Shown here piece after piece: positions 34,326-42,135 of a DNA stretch of 64,000 bases. The position numbers and the translations under genes were made by a program. The stretch lies in the NCBI GenBank assembly GCA_020634625.1, contig JACKBJ010000003.1, forward strand, positions 143,773 to 207,772, written 5' to 3'. Numbering within the stretch: the first letter of the stretch is position 1; each line of letters begins with the position of its first letter. A model generated the notes under the pieces. It had not been told where the DNA came from. It worked only from the letters and a program-made list of their open reading frames with translations, and made no database searches. This DNA is from Caldilineae bacterium (GTDB lineage Bacteria; Chloroflexota; Anaerolineae; Epilineales; Epilineaceae).

Positions 34326-34952
34326 ATGCCCAAGACCCGTCACTATCGCATGATCGCTGTTGGAACCCTCTTCGCCGTTCTGTTCTTGACAGCCTCCGGG
34401 CGACGAGCTTCCGCGCTTTCGTGTGTGGAACGGGGGTTTGGGAACGAGTATCGAGAGGCGGATGCAGTCTTCGTCGGCAGAATCGTCGACCTCGACGGTG
34501 ACTTCTCGAAGTTGCCCACGGTAACCCACACCAGGGTTCTGAGGTTTCGCGTCGAGGCAGCTTGGAAGGGGGTGCAAGATCGCGACGTGTCGATCCGAGT
34601 TGGGGGAGACGACCGTGACTTGCCCATTCTGCTGCGCTACTACGTGTTTGCCCAACACGATGCGCAGACTGGTGAACTCTTCACCTGGGCGTGTACGGGT
34701 CCGGCACCTGCAAACTTGTTTGAAGACGACATCCGGGAAGTGCTGGAAGATCAGCAGAGGCTCGAGCTGCACGGCATCGCGCCTCTGCCATCGATCCGAG
34801 CGTGGCGGTCTCTGGCTGCAATTCTGTGGTTCGACTTGAAGAGTATCTGGCCGAATTCAACGGGGGCGCTAGTGGCTCAGACCTGCCTTCTCGTCATCGC
34901 CATTGGCATTGTCAGGTACCAACTTGCTCGACGCCTCCAGGACCCTTCATGA
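34326..34952 (+). CDS. exported TIMP/netrin-like domain protein with C-terminal membrane segment
   Basis: 208 residues. A ribosome site (GGAGG) precedes the ATG. The signal peptide runs to about residue 31 (IAVGTLFAVLFLTASGRRASALS), leaving Cys near the mature N-terminus (SCVERGF). 'EADAVFVGRIVDL ... VLRFRVEAAWKG' followed by a late Cys (FTWACTGPAP) is the layout of small bacterial proteins related to tissue inhibitors of metalloproteases (OB-like fold with N-terminal Cys). A hydrophobic helix near 178-198 (GALVAQTCLLVIAIGIV) would anchor it. Low GC relative to the core. Function in bacteria is unknown. Confidence 0.55.
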   Translation: MPKTRHYRMIAVGTLFAVLFLTASGRRASALSCVERGFGNEYREADAVFVGRIVDLDGDFSKLPTVTHTRVLRFRVEAAWKGVQDRDVSIRVGGDDRDLPILLRYYVFAQHDAQTGELFTWACTGPAPANLFEDDIREVLEDQQRLELHGIAPLPSIRAWRSLAAILWFDLKSIWPNSTGALVAQTCLLVIAIGIVRYQLARRLQDPS

Positions 34953-35106
34953 GTATAGGTCCCGGGGCGTGGTGTCGTTTCGACAGAGCCGGGCCAGCTT
35001 GACGAAAGCGGCCATCGGCAGCCACTACGAGAGAGACCAATCCCAACGCGTAGGAGCGAACCGATGGCCAATCTGAGCATGGCAGCCCGACGGTTGCTGA
35101 ACAAGT

Positions 35107-35216
35107 ACGTCACGACGATGACACTGCAGCGGCGTCCGATCTTCGAGTTCCTCGTTCAAGCCCGGGAGGCGGCAATTCGTGGATCAGCACCACCGTCGCT
35201 CTGTCAAACCGCGCGA
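35107..35216 (+). repeat. IS66 3' remnant (tnpC C-terminus and right end)
   Basis: Sequence from GTCACGACGATG through CTCTGTCAAACC aligns with 33937-34033. It encodes TMTLQRRPIFEFLVQARE, the C-terminus of IS66 TnpC. Truncated on the left. Confidence 0.75.
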
Positions 35217-35231
35217 GCGGTAACCGCGAGA

Positions 35232-35762
35232 TTAGGCAGGAACATAGGTCAACTTGATCACATCTTCGGCGATCCGGTGATTTGCCACAAGGCGGAGCGG
35301 CGATCGTGGTCCGGCGAAATATGGTTTGCCGTGACCGAGCACGACAGGGTGAAGGTAGATTCGATACTCATCGATGAGGCCAAGTTCGGTGAGGCTCTGT
35401 GCCAAGGTTGGCCCGGCAACTTCGATTTCGCCGTCTCGCTCGGCCTTCAGCTTGCGAATGGCGACCTCCAGATCGCCCTCTACGAGCATGGCGTTGGGAC
35501 CGACCGACTTCAACGAGCGCGAGACGACCCATTTCGACTGGCTCTGCCACGCTGCGGCAAAGGCCTTTTCGTCTGCCGTCCATTCAGGATGATCGTCGTC
35601 CCAGTAACGCATGACTTCATACATTTCGCGACCGTAGACACTGCCCGATTGCCCCTTGGCCTCTTCGATGAAGTAGCGAAAGAGAGTGAGGCTTGGCGCA
35701 AACGCCATGTGGTCGACGTAGCCGTCCAGTGACTGGTTCATTCCGAACACGAGCTTGGCCAT
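35232..35762 (-). CDS. dihydrofolate-reductase/RibD-C-domain family protein
   Basis: 176 residues; GAGGAATTGGT precedes the ATG. Domain of the RibD C-terminal/DHFR fold: LVFGMNQSLDGYVDH at the start, VYGREMYEVMRYW, KWVVSRSLK, EGDLEVAIRKLKAERDGEIEVAGPTLAQSLTELGLIDEYRIYLHPVVLGHGKPYF in pieces, typical of the stand-alone 'dihydrofolate reductase family' group. It probably binds NADPH; the substrate is unknown. It sits between an IS66 right-end remnant and a left-end remnant, so it was carried or trapped between two IS66 copies. Base use is lower in GC than the core. Confidence 0.85.
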   Translation of the reverse strand: MAKLVFGMNQSLDGYVDHMAFAPSLTLFRYFIEEAKGQSGSVYGREMYEVMRYWDDDHPEWTADEKAFAAAWQSQSKWVVSRSLKSVGPNAMLVEGDLEVAIRKLKAERDGEIEVAGPTLAQSLTELGLIDEYRIYLHPVVLGHGKPYFAGPRSPLRLVANHRIAEDVIKLTYVPA

Positions 35763-35775
35763 ACCAATTCCTCTT

Positions 35776-35854
35776 GTAACCGTTCAGGTGGTCCGCGGTG
35801 GCCGAGTCGCCATGCGGCCTGGAATCGCGTCGCGTAACGACATGATACACCCGC
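35776..35854 (+). repeat. IS66 left-end remnant
   Basis: GTAACCGTTCAGGTGGTCC ... CATGATACACCCGC matches 32641-32714, including the first codons of tnpC, then is cut off. Confidence 0.75.
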
Positions 35855-35928
35855 AGAACGCGCGCGGGATCTCTCCCGCGCGCGCTTGCTTCAAGGCTCT
35901 GCCGTTCAAGCCAGCCGGCCAGCCCGCC

Positions 35929-36963
35929 TCAGGGGTCGAGGCGCAGCACGATGCCCTCCAGGTCGCCATCGTCGTTGGCGCGGGCCACGCCGTGGACGGT
36001 CCGGCCGAGCGGGCTGTCGCCCTCGTCGAGGCCCAGGACGCGGGTATCGTCGGTGATCAGCACCTCGACCGCGTCGTCGCCACTGCCGATCGTCCAACTC
36101 GAGCCGTCGCCGGCCACCGCGGTGACCTCGCCCGCGACGCGGACGTTGCCGTGGTTGCCGAAGGGCGGCGCGTCGCCCTCCTCGTCGACCACCTCGATCT
36201 CGAGCGCGACCAGGATCGGGTCGCCCATATCATCCAGTTCGCGGTGCAGGCGGAGCTCGACCTCGACGCCGAGGGCCAGCTCGCCTTCGATCGCGGTGTC
36301 CTCGGTCACGACGACCTCGTGCTGGAAGCCGCTGGGCATCTCGACGGTCAGGGTCCAGGGCGTGCTCCGGTCCTCGGGCAGGTCCACGACCAGGGCGTGC
36401 ATGCGGGCGAAGCCGGGATCGACCGGGCGCATGCCGGGCTGGCCCTTGCCGCGGCCGGGCTGGCCGGGCTTACCGGGCATGCCCGGGTGACCGGGAACGG
36501 CCGCTCCGCCTGGCTGGCCAGGCTGGCCGGGCATTCCGGGCCGTGGCGGGCCGCCGGGCTGGCCGCGACCGGGCGGGTCGGCCTGGATGGCGTCCAGCAG
36601 GACCAGCTGCTGGGCCAGGTAGGGATCGTCTTCGTCCGGCGGCTCGGTCAAGACGTGGGCGCGCATGCCCGCGGCCGGCTCGGCGCCATCGGGCAGGATG
36701 CGCGTGTCCTCGTCGACGAGGACCTCGTAGTCGTCGCTCGGGTCCTCGTCCTTCTGACCGTGGTCGAGGACGAGCAACAAGGCGTCACCGCTTTCGGTGA
36801 CCGAGAGGATCTCCCCGTGCAGGGCGACGCGGTGGCCCATGCCCGGGCCCATGCCACGACCCCGGCCGGGGCCGCCCTGGGCCGAGGCCGTGGGCGCGAT
36901 CGCGCCGACCAGGCCGAGCGCGAGGCCGAAGGTGAAGAGGCGGGTGAGCAGCTTGCGGTTCAT
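35929..36963 (-). CDS. exported protein with collagen-like Gly-x-Pro linker between beta domains
   Basis: 344 residues from the ATG at 36963 (AGGAG 7 nt upstream). The signal peptide covers about residues 1-30 (LLTRLFTFGLALGLVGAIAPTASAQ). A first beta domain at ~40-110 (HGEILSVTESGDALLLVLDH...VDEDTRI), a collagen-like stretch at ~125-180 (GRGQPGGPPRPGMPGQPGQP), then two more similar beta domains to the end (VTEDTAIEGEL, VAGEVTAVAGDG, ITDDTRVLGLDEGD). The domains resemble DUF5666-type repeats. It follows the anti-sigma gene on the same strand, so it is a plausible member of the ECF regulon. Confidence 0.72.
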   Translation of the reverse strand: MNRKLLTRLFTFGLALGLVGAIAPTASAQGGPGRGRGMGPGMGHRVALHGEILSVTESGDALLLVLDHGQKDEDPSDDYEVLVDEDTRILPDGAEPAAGMRAHVLTEPPDEDDPYLAQQLVLLDAIQADPPGRGQPGGPPRPGMPGQPGQPGGAAVPGHPGMPGKPGQPGRGKGQPGMRPVDPGFARMHALVVDLPEDRSTPWTLTVEMPSGFQHEVVVTEDTAIEGELALGVEVELRLHRELDDMGDPILVALEIEVVDEEGDAPPFGNHGNVRVAGEVTAVAGDGSSWTIGSGDDAVEVLITDDTRVLGLDEGDSPLGRTVHGVARANDDGDLEGIVLRLDP

Positions 36964-37155
36964 CATCGATCTCCTTGTGCGGCGCTTCGGTTTCATCGTT
37001 GATCTCGGTTCGGCTTCCCGGTCGTCGCCCCATCGGGGCAGGTCGGGCAGGTCGGGCAGGTCGGTGGGGCGACGATCGGGTGCTTCATCAGGGTTCTACG
37101 CTCGGGGTCCGGTGAATGATTGCTCGGTCATCCGGCGGATCCGCGAAGCTCGGAC

Positions 37156-38304
37156 CTAGGGCCGGCCCGGCGGGCGGCCGGGACCGCCCGGATTTCCGGG
37201 CGGGTTGGGATTGCCGGGCGGGTTCGGGTTGCCCGGGTCCCCGGGCGGACCGGGGTCCGGGTTGCCGGGGCGCCCGGGCATGCCCGGCATCCTGGGTGGG
37301 TCTGGATTGCCGGGCGGGTCTGGGTGGCCCGGGTCCTCGGGTGGACCGGGATCCGGGTTGCCGGGATGCCCGGGCATCCCCGGCATGCTGGGCGGGTTCG
37401 GGTCGCCGGGCGGACCGGGGTCGGGATTGCCCGGCGGGTCCTCGGGCGGTCCGGGGTTCGGGTTGCCGTGCATGCCGGGTCGGGTGCCGGGGGTGGGGCC
37501 GGTGCCGGGCGACCGTCCCATGCCGGGCGCCGGCGTACCCGCTCCGCTTCCGGCACCGCCCGGTGCGGCGGGCATGCCGCGCCGCGCGCCTTCGGCCCGC
37601 ATCGTGGCGATGATCTCCGCTGCCCCGGCCTCGGCGCTCGCCGTGGCCTCGGCCATCATGGGCCGGCGGCCCTGGTTGTTCGGAATCTCGATGGCCCGAT
37701 CCGATGGACCGAACCGCAGCCGAGGACCGCCAGGATCTTCCCGCCCCGGATCCGCATCGTATCGCGGCCCGGTGGCGGGCATGGGCGTGCCGCGCGGCGC
37801 CTCGCGCGCGGGCTCGGTCTCGCGCGTCGCGGCCGGGGCCCCCGATCGCAGGGTGCCCTGTGGCTCGGCGGGCAGGCCGGCGTCGGGACGCATCTGCTGC
37901 CAGGCTCGCTGCAGGCCCTCGCGCGCGCTCGGGACCGCCACCAGGGTGGCGGCCGCGGCCAGGCTCAGCGTGGCCACGAAGGCCGCCGCCGTGCCGCCCG
38001 CACCACTCAGGGCCAGGCGCAACGCACGCCAGCCGCGCTGCCGGCGCGCCGGCAGGATGCGGTCGGCGACGGCCGACCAGTCGGCCTCGCGGCTCGGCCG
38101 AGTGGCCTCGGCCCAGGCGCGCAGCGCTTCGCGGCGCGCGGCCAGGTCGCGGGTCTCGCGCGCCAGGGCTTGCCGGCAGTCGGCGCAGTCCGCGAGGTGA
38201 CGGCGCAGCGGCTCGGCGCCTTCGGGGATCCCCAAGGCCAGCTCGATCAGCTGCTCGGCGCTCGGGTGTTGCGTGGCTCGCGTCTCGTGGCTCGTCGCGT
38301 TCAT
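37156..38304 (-). CDS. membrane anti-sigma factor with zinc-finger-like N-terminus and collagen-like tail
   Basis: 382 residues. The N-terminal cytoplasmic part has the anti-sigma zinc motif H..CxxC in RRHLADCADCRQAL (about residues 35-48). A single transmembrane helix lies near 100-130 (GGTAAAFVATLSLAAAATLVAV). The outer part is Pro/Gly-rich, and its last ~120 residues are a collagen-like array (GNPDPGPPGDPGNP). The start overlaps the sigma factor stop by 4 nt (ATGA), a sign of coupled translation. It likely holds the sigma factor inactive until a signal reaches the tail outside the cell. Confidence 0.82.
   Translation of the reverse strand: MNATSHETRATQHPSAEQLIELALGIPEGAEPLRRHLADCADCRQALARETRDLAARREALRAWAEATRPSREADWSAVADRILPARRQRGWRALRLALSGAGGTAAAFVATLSLAAAATLVAVPSAREGLQRAWQQMRPDAGLPAEPQGTLRSGAPAATRETEPAREAPRGTPMPATGPRYDADPGREDPGGPRLRFGPSDRAIEIPNNQGRRPMMAEATASAEAGAAEIIATMRAEGARRGMPAAPGGAGSGAGTPAPGMGRSPGTGPTPGTRPGMHGNPNPGPPEDPPGNPDPGPPGDPNPPSMPGMPGHPGNPDPGPPEDPGHPDPPGNPDPPRMPGMPGRPGNPDPGPPGDPGNPNPPGNPNPPGNPGGPGRPPGRP
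37195..37520. repeat. GC-rich tandem repeat tract encoding the collagen-like tail
   Basis: Degenerate 18-bp and longer units of GG/CC-rich sequence (CCGGGCGGGTTCGGGTTG variants). Such tracts change length easily. Confidence 0.65.
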
Positions 38305-38906
38305 GGGGTCCTCGATTCGTCGGCCGAGCCGCTCGGCTCGGTCAGCTCACGCTGCAGGGCCCGGTGGGCCGACACGACCCGGCTCTGGGCGGTGCGCAGC
38401 GAGATGCCCAGCCGCTCGCCCATCTCGCGGAAGCTCCAACCTTCGATGTCGTGCAGGACGATGGCCTCGCGTTGCATGTCGGTCATGCCGGCCATCGCGC
38501 GGCCCACGGTGCCCCGCGCGTCGATGCGTGCCGGCAGCTCCGCCATCGGGTCCTCGACCGGCTCGACCCGTCGCTGCCGCAGCAGGCCGGCCAGGCCACG
38601 CTGCCGCCGCTGCCGCTTGCGCAGCCGATCCATCGCCCGGCTGCGCGTCATCACCTGCAGCCAGGTGCCGAAGGCGGCGCGCTCCGGGTCGTAGCGGTGC
38701 AGGTGGGTCAGGGACCAGACCATGACGTCCTGCATCAGGTCCTCCGCCTCGTCACGATCGCCGAGCAGGGCATGGGCCAGGCGCAGCACGGGCAGGCGAT
38801 GATGCTCGTAGAGCTCGCGCAGCGCAGCCTCGTCGCCCCCTCGAGCACGGCTCAAGAGCGAGTCGGTGGAGGCGGGCGCGATCGGCTGCCTTCGGACTTC
38901 GGTCAT
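38301..38906 (-). CDS. ECF-type RNA polymerase sigma factor
   Basis: 201 residues from the ATG at 38906 (MTEVRRQPI). The sigma-70 region 2 includes LYEHHRLPVLRLAHALLGDRDEAEDLMQDVMVW and FGTWLQVMTRSRAMDRLRKRQRR; region 4 is MTDMQREAIVLHDIEGWSFREMGERLGISLRTAQSRV, the helix-turn-helix for the -35 box. There is no extra N- or C-terminal domain. The stop overlaps the start of the anti-sigma gene. A 14-bp palindrome lies 51 bp upstream. Together with the next two genes it forms a signal-transduction operon. Confidence 0.92.
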   Translation of the reverse strand: MTEVRRQPIAPASTDSLLSRARGGDEAALRELYEHHRLPVLRLAHALLGDRDEAEDLMQDVMVWSLTHLHRYDPERAAFGTWLQVMTRSRAMDRLRKRQRRQRGLAGLLRQRRVEPVEDPMAELPARIDARGTVGRAMAGMTDMQREAIVLHDIEGWSFREMGERLGISLRTAQSRVVSAHRALQRELTEPSGSADESRTP

Positions 38907-38956
38907 CGTGATCACATCCAAGGATACGTCGCTTGACCCTCGCATGATTGCAGGTC

Positions 38957-38970
38957 TGGAATGGATTCCA
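38957..38970. promoter_or_regulatory. perfect 14-bp palindrome between divergent genes
   Basis: TGGAATGGATTCCA: 6-bp arms TGGAAT/ATTCCA with a 2-bp centre. It contains GGAAT, the -35 core of many ECF promoters, on both strands. Confidence 0.45.
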
Positions 38971-39191
38971 AACGTGGCGCGCCCCGCGATGGAGGCAAGG
39001 GCTCGGGACGATGTCCGCTTTGTGTCCGGCTTCTTCCGGTTGGGTCACGATGCATCTGCTAGGGTGAATGCCTGCGCATGTTCGTTTGGATCTCCGGAGT
39101 CGCCGGTCGCCTCCGATTCCGGAGACATGCGTACCGATCGGCAGGCGTCTCGGAATCTCGAAACCACGCGAGCTTGACTCAGGAGAGAGAA

Positions 39192-41711
39192 GTGAGACCC
39201 ACATTCATCGATGGCGAGCTGACCCGAGCGACTCGGCTGCGACGCCGGCATCTCATGTCGAGGATCCTCCCGGCCGCGCTCGTCCTCATGCTTGCGCTGC
39301 TTCCCTGGCACGCTCACGCGTCCGGATCGAGCGCGCCACCGGCACCGGCGTCGCCGGAGCTGGATGCGGATCCAGGGGGCGGCGACGGATTCTCCACCGG
39401 CCTACCCGTGGTCACCGATCTTGGGCAAACCACGCTCTCGATGAACGAGGGGGCGGGATGCACCGGGCCATTCGCGCAAGGCGCGGATCGGCTCGCAGGC
39501 CTGCAGAATGACGACGGTGGATGGGATTGGCCCCTGGATGACGGTTCGCCGACGACCCACAGTCCACTGAATACGATCGGGCCGATCGGGATGGGGCTCT
39601 CGCAGGCAGCGCGGCACACGGCCGAGGCCTCCCACCTCGATGCGCTCGAGGACGCCGGTGGCTTCCTGATGGCCAAGACGAGCTCGTTCTCGCCTTCGGA
39701 CGGCTACCTTGCCGCCGAGCTCGATGCGGTCCTCGGTGGAACGGCCTTCGTCGATCACGTCACCACCCACTTCTACGATCGGCTCGCGAACGGCACCTAT
39801 CTCCGCAACGGAACGCTCTATGATACGGCTGGCTACGTCGCCCTCATCCGAACGGTACGTGCAAGTCAGGGCATTGGGAATCTGGCGGCATGGGACATCG
39901 GCATGGGCCTTGTCGGCGCTGAAGCAGCGGGCGCCGATACGAGCGCATGGCTATCCGGTCTCGAAGCCGAGATCGACGAGCTCGACGGGTCCAACTACTA
40001 CGACGTGATCGGATTGGCAGGTGCCGTGCTTGGCCTCGCCGTTATAGGGGCGGACTACGATCCCACGGCTGGCGAGCACGCTGCGGCGAGCTCGCTGGCC
40101 GATCTCGCCGAGATCCTCGTCAGCTACCAGGTCGACAGTGGCGGGTTCACCTGGAACCAGGGCAACGTATCGGCGGGCGAAGAAGTCATCCAGGAGACGG
40201 CATACGCAGCGCTCGCGCTTTCGGCGCTTGACCGTGATGGCTATCGCTCGACCCTGCAGTCGGCCGCCGGGTACATGCTTGCGACCCAATTGCCTTCAGG
40301 TGGCTGGGAGCAATTCCCCGGTGACGGTGAGAACAACGAGGTCACGGCCGAGGCGCTCTGGGCCTTGGCGGAAGTCGGCGTCTGGCCCGAGGTCGACGGA
40401 CTGGCGGCAACGCCGAATCCCGTTGCCGCCGGCACCAGCTTCGCTGTCGAAGCCGTGGCGACCGAGACCGGTCCGGGCTGTGCCGCGATCGACTCCGTAG
40501 AGCTGCGTGTGGACGACGGCGCCTGGTCCGATGCGGACGCGCAGGATGGTGCGTTCGATGCGTCGAGCGAGCCCGTCGAGGCCGAGCTCGTCGCCCCGAG
40601 CGAGTCGGGGATCTACGCGCTATGCGGCCGAGCGACCGACGAGCAAGGCAACACGGGCGAGACGTCCTGTGTCGACCTCGTCGTCTACGATCCTTCCGGC
40701 GGCTTCGTCACCGGGGGAGGATGGATCGACTCGCCATCGACGGCGGTGGCGCCGGGTATCGTGCGCGACGGTGAAGCCTATGACGAGGATTGGGTGTTCA
40801 ACGATGAGCCGCCCAACGTGACGCCCGCGGCGTACACAACCGACGAGGCGAGCACGGGGCTCGGGAGCCTGCATGTGCCCCCGATCACCAACGACACGGG
40901 CAACGTGGAGAAGTTCATTCTGCGCTACGTTCCACCCACCGAGGTGGTGCTGGATGCCTTCGACGGCTTCTCGATCGACTTCCTCGTCGACGCTGCTGGC
41001 TCCAACACGAACCCGAACCAGTTCTACGTGAACCTGTACGCGCTGACGCCGGATCCGGACGACGGGGGCTGGTACGACTGCCGCTTCGACTTCGTCGCGA
41101 GCGCGGGATCGACGAGTTCGTGGACGCCGCTCGCGTTCGATGCCGCGAGCGTGGCGACCGCGGTCGGCGACAAGCTCGGTGGCGGATGTCCGACTCGGAT
41201 CGAGGGTCTGCCTACGGGCAGCACGATGCTCTTCCTGTCGGTGAACCTGGGCGACACCAGCGCGAACGACACGGGGAGCGGCGGCTACTTCGACAATGCC
41301 CAGCTCGGCATGGCCGGCGACACGACCACCTGGGACCTGGGCGAAGGGCTTGGTGGCCGTGCCACGTTCGGATTCGTCTCGAAGTACAAGAAGGGCGCGA
41401 GCACGCCGAGCGGAGCGACACAGTTCCGCTTCGACGCGGCCGGTCTCAGCTTCCACTCCACGAGCTACGACTGGCTCGTGATCAACCAGGGTGGCGCGCG
41501 TGCTCAGTACAAGGGGTCGGGCACCGTCAACGGGCAGCCGGCGCCCAACGGCTCGGACTACCGCTTCATGCTCTGGGCTGGCGATGACGATCCGGACACC
41601 TTCCGGATGAAGATCTGGTGGGAAGACGCCGGCGACGACCCTGTCGTCTACGACAATGGGGCCGACCAGGCGATCGGCGGTGGCAACATCGTCGTCCACA
41701 AGGGCAAGTAG
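39192..41711 (+). CDS. secreted terpenoid-cyclase-fold protein with post-COAP-like C-terminal domain
   Basis: 839 residues from a GTG at 39192 that has AGGAGA six bases upstream; the ATG at 39078 lacks a site and gives an unlike N-terminus. The signal peptide is MSRILPAALVLMLALLPWHAHA within the first 45 residues. An alpha/alpha-barrel domain follows (repeated GGWDWP, SGGFTWNQG, PSGGWEQFPG), as in prenyltransferase/squalene-cyclase-like proteins. Then comes a beta sandwich (VEAVATETGPGC) and, at ~540-839, a domain with FVTGGGWIDSP, ATFGFVSKYKKGA, LSFHSTSYDWLV and IGGGNIVVHKGK, which fits the post-COAP-1 type C-terminal module. No cyclase acidic motif (DxDD) was seen. Likely a surface or matrix protein. 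Confidence 0.78.
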   Translation: MRPTFIDGELTRATRLRRRHLMSRILPAALVLMLALLPWHAHASGSSAPPAPASPELDADPGGGDGFSTGLPVVTDLGQTTLSMNEGAGCTGPFAQGADRLAGLQNDDGGWDWPLDDGSPTTHSPLNTIGPIGMGLSQAARHTAEASHLDALEDAGGFLMAKTSSFSPSDGYLAAELDAVLGGTAFVDHVTTHFYDRLANGTYLRNGTLYDTAGYVALIRTVRASQGIGNLAAWDIGMGLVGAEAAGADTSAWLSGLEAEIDELDGSNYYDVIGLAGAVLGLAVIGADYDPTAGEHAAASSLADLAEILVSYQVDSGGFTWNQGNVSAGEEVIQETAYAALALSALDRDGYRSTLQSAAGYMLATQLPSGGWEQFPGDGENNEVTAEALWALAEVGVWPEVDGLAATPNPVAAGTSFAVEAVATETGPGCAAIDSVELRVDDGAWSDADAQDGAFDASSEPVEAELVAPSESGIYALCGRATDEQGNTGETSCVDLVVYDPSGGFVTGGGWIDSPSTAVAPGIVRDGEAYDEDWVFNDEPPNVTPAAYTTDEASTGLGSLHVPPITNDTGNVEKFILRYVPPTEVVLDAFDGFSIDFLVDAAGSNTNPNQFYVNLYALTPDPDDGGWYDCRFDFVASAGSTSSWTPLAFDAASVATAVGDKLGGGCPTRIEGLPTGSTMLFLSVNLGDTSANDTGSGGYFDNAQLGMAGDTTTWDLGEGLGGRATFGFVSKYKKGASTPSGATQFRFDAAGLSFHSTSYDWLVINQGGARAQYKGSGTVNGQPAPNGSDYRFMLWAGDDDPDTFRMKIWWEDAGDDPVVYDNGADQAIGGGNIVVHKGK

Positions 41712-41757
41712 TCTGGCGCTCGCCCACTCGCCTGCAACTGCGATCGCCGATCACTCG

Positions 41758-41788
41758 CGGAGGGTGGCCTGTTGTGGGCCACCCTCCG
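41758..41788 (+). terminator. strong hairpin after the post-COAP-like gene
   Basis: GGAGGGTGGCC-TGTTGTG-GGCCACCCTCC is an 11-bp perfect stem, extended by C-G at the base. No U-tract follows, so termination is likely but not canonical. Confidence 0.65.
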
Positions 41789-41987
41789 TCATTCGGGTTC
41801 GGTCCGATTCGGCCACACGATCAACGACAATTGGCGCTGAGCACGACGACCGCTAGAAACCCACACCAGTGAGGTGCCCGCCGCCAGGCACTGGCGGACT
41901 CCGAGTCACCACGAAGCGGAGGGAACTCCAGGTCCGTGGGTCAACGTCTTCGGGGCCGTCGTGTTGCCCAAGCCCTGACCGCATCCC

Positions 41988-42058
41988 CTCGTTAAAGCCC
42001 GCGAGGCGATGGTTCGTGGCTTACAGCCACCGTCGCTCTGTCCAACCACGTGAACACG
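41988..42058 (+). repeat. IS66 right-end remnant
   Basis: CTCGTTAAAGCCCGCGAGGCG...CTCTGTCCAACCACGTGAACACGC. It keeps the natural TGA stop (CCACGTGAA), unlike the main element. Confidence 0.7.
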
Positions 42059-42135
42059 CACGAGAGACGGATTTCGAGACGATCCGTCCAAAACCGATGG
42101 AGCCGCGTGTTGTTTCGCCTCGAAAGGAGACTTCG

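Larger units (their letters stand above)
41712..42135 (+). other. intergenic region with terminator and IS66 remnant
   Basis: Contains the hairpin at 41758-41788 and the IS66 right-end remnant at 41988-42058. No gene apart from the leader of copy 2 of the vWA-like gene. Confidence 0.5.

Noticed and set aside
34226..34501. Plus-strand open frame at 34226 overlapping the TIMP-like gene start
   Set aside because: It overlaps a gene with a signal peptide and ribosome site, and has no recognisable features.
37205..38200. Gly-rich plus-strand open frame opposite the anti-sigma factor
   Set aside because: It reads the complement of the Gly/Pro codons. The zinc motif, membrane helix and overlap with sigma support the minus strand.
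39078..39191. ATG at 39078 as the start of the post-COAP-like gene
   Set aside because: No ribosome site, and the signal peptide would not be at the N-terminus. GTG at 39192 has AGGAGA at the right distance.
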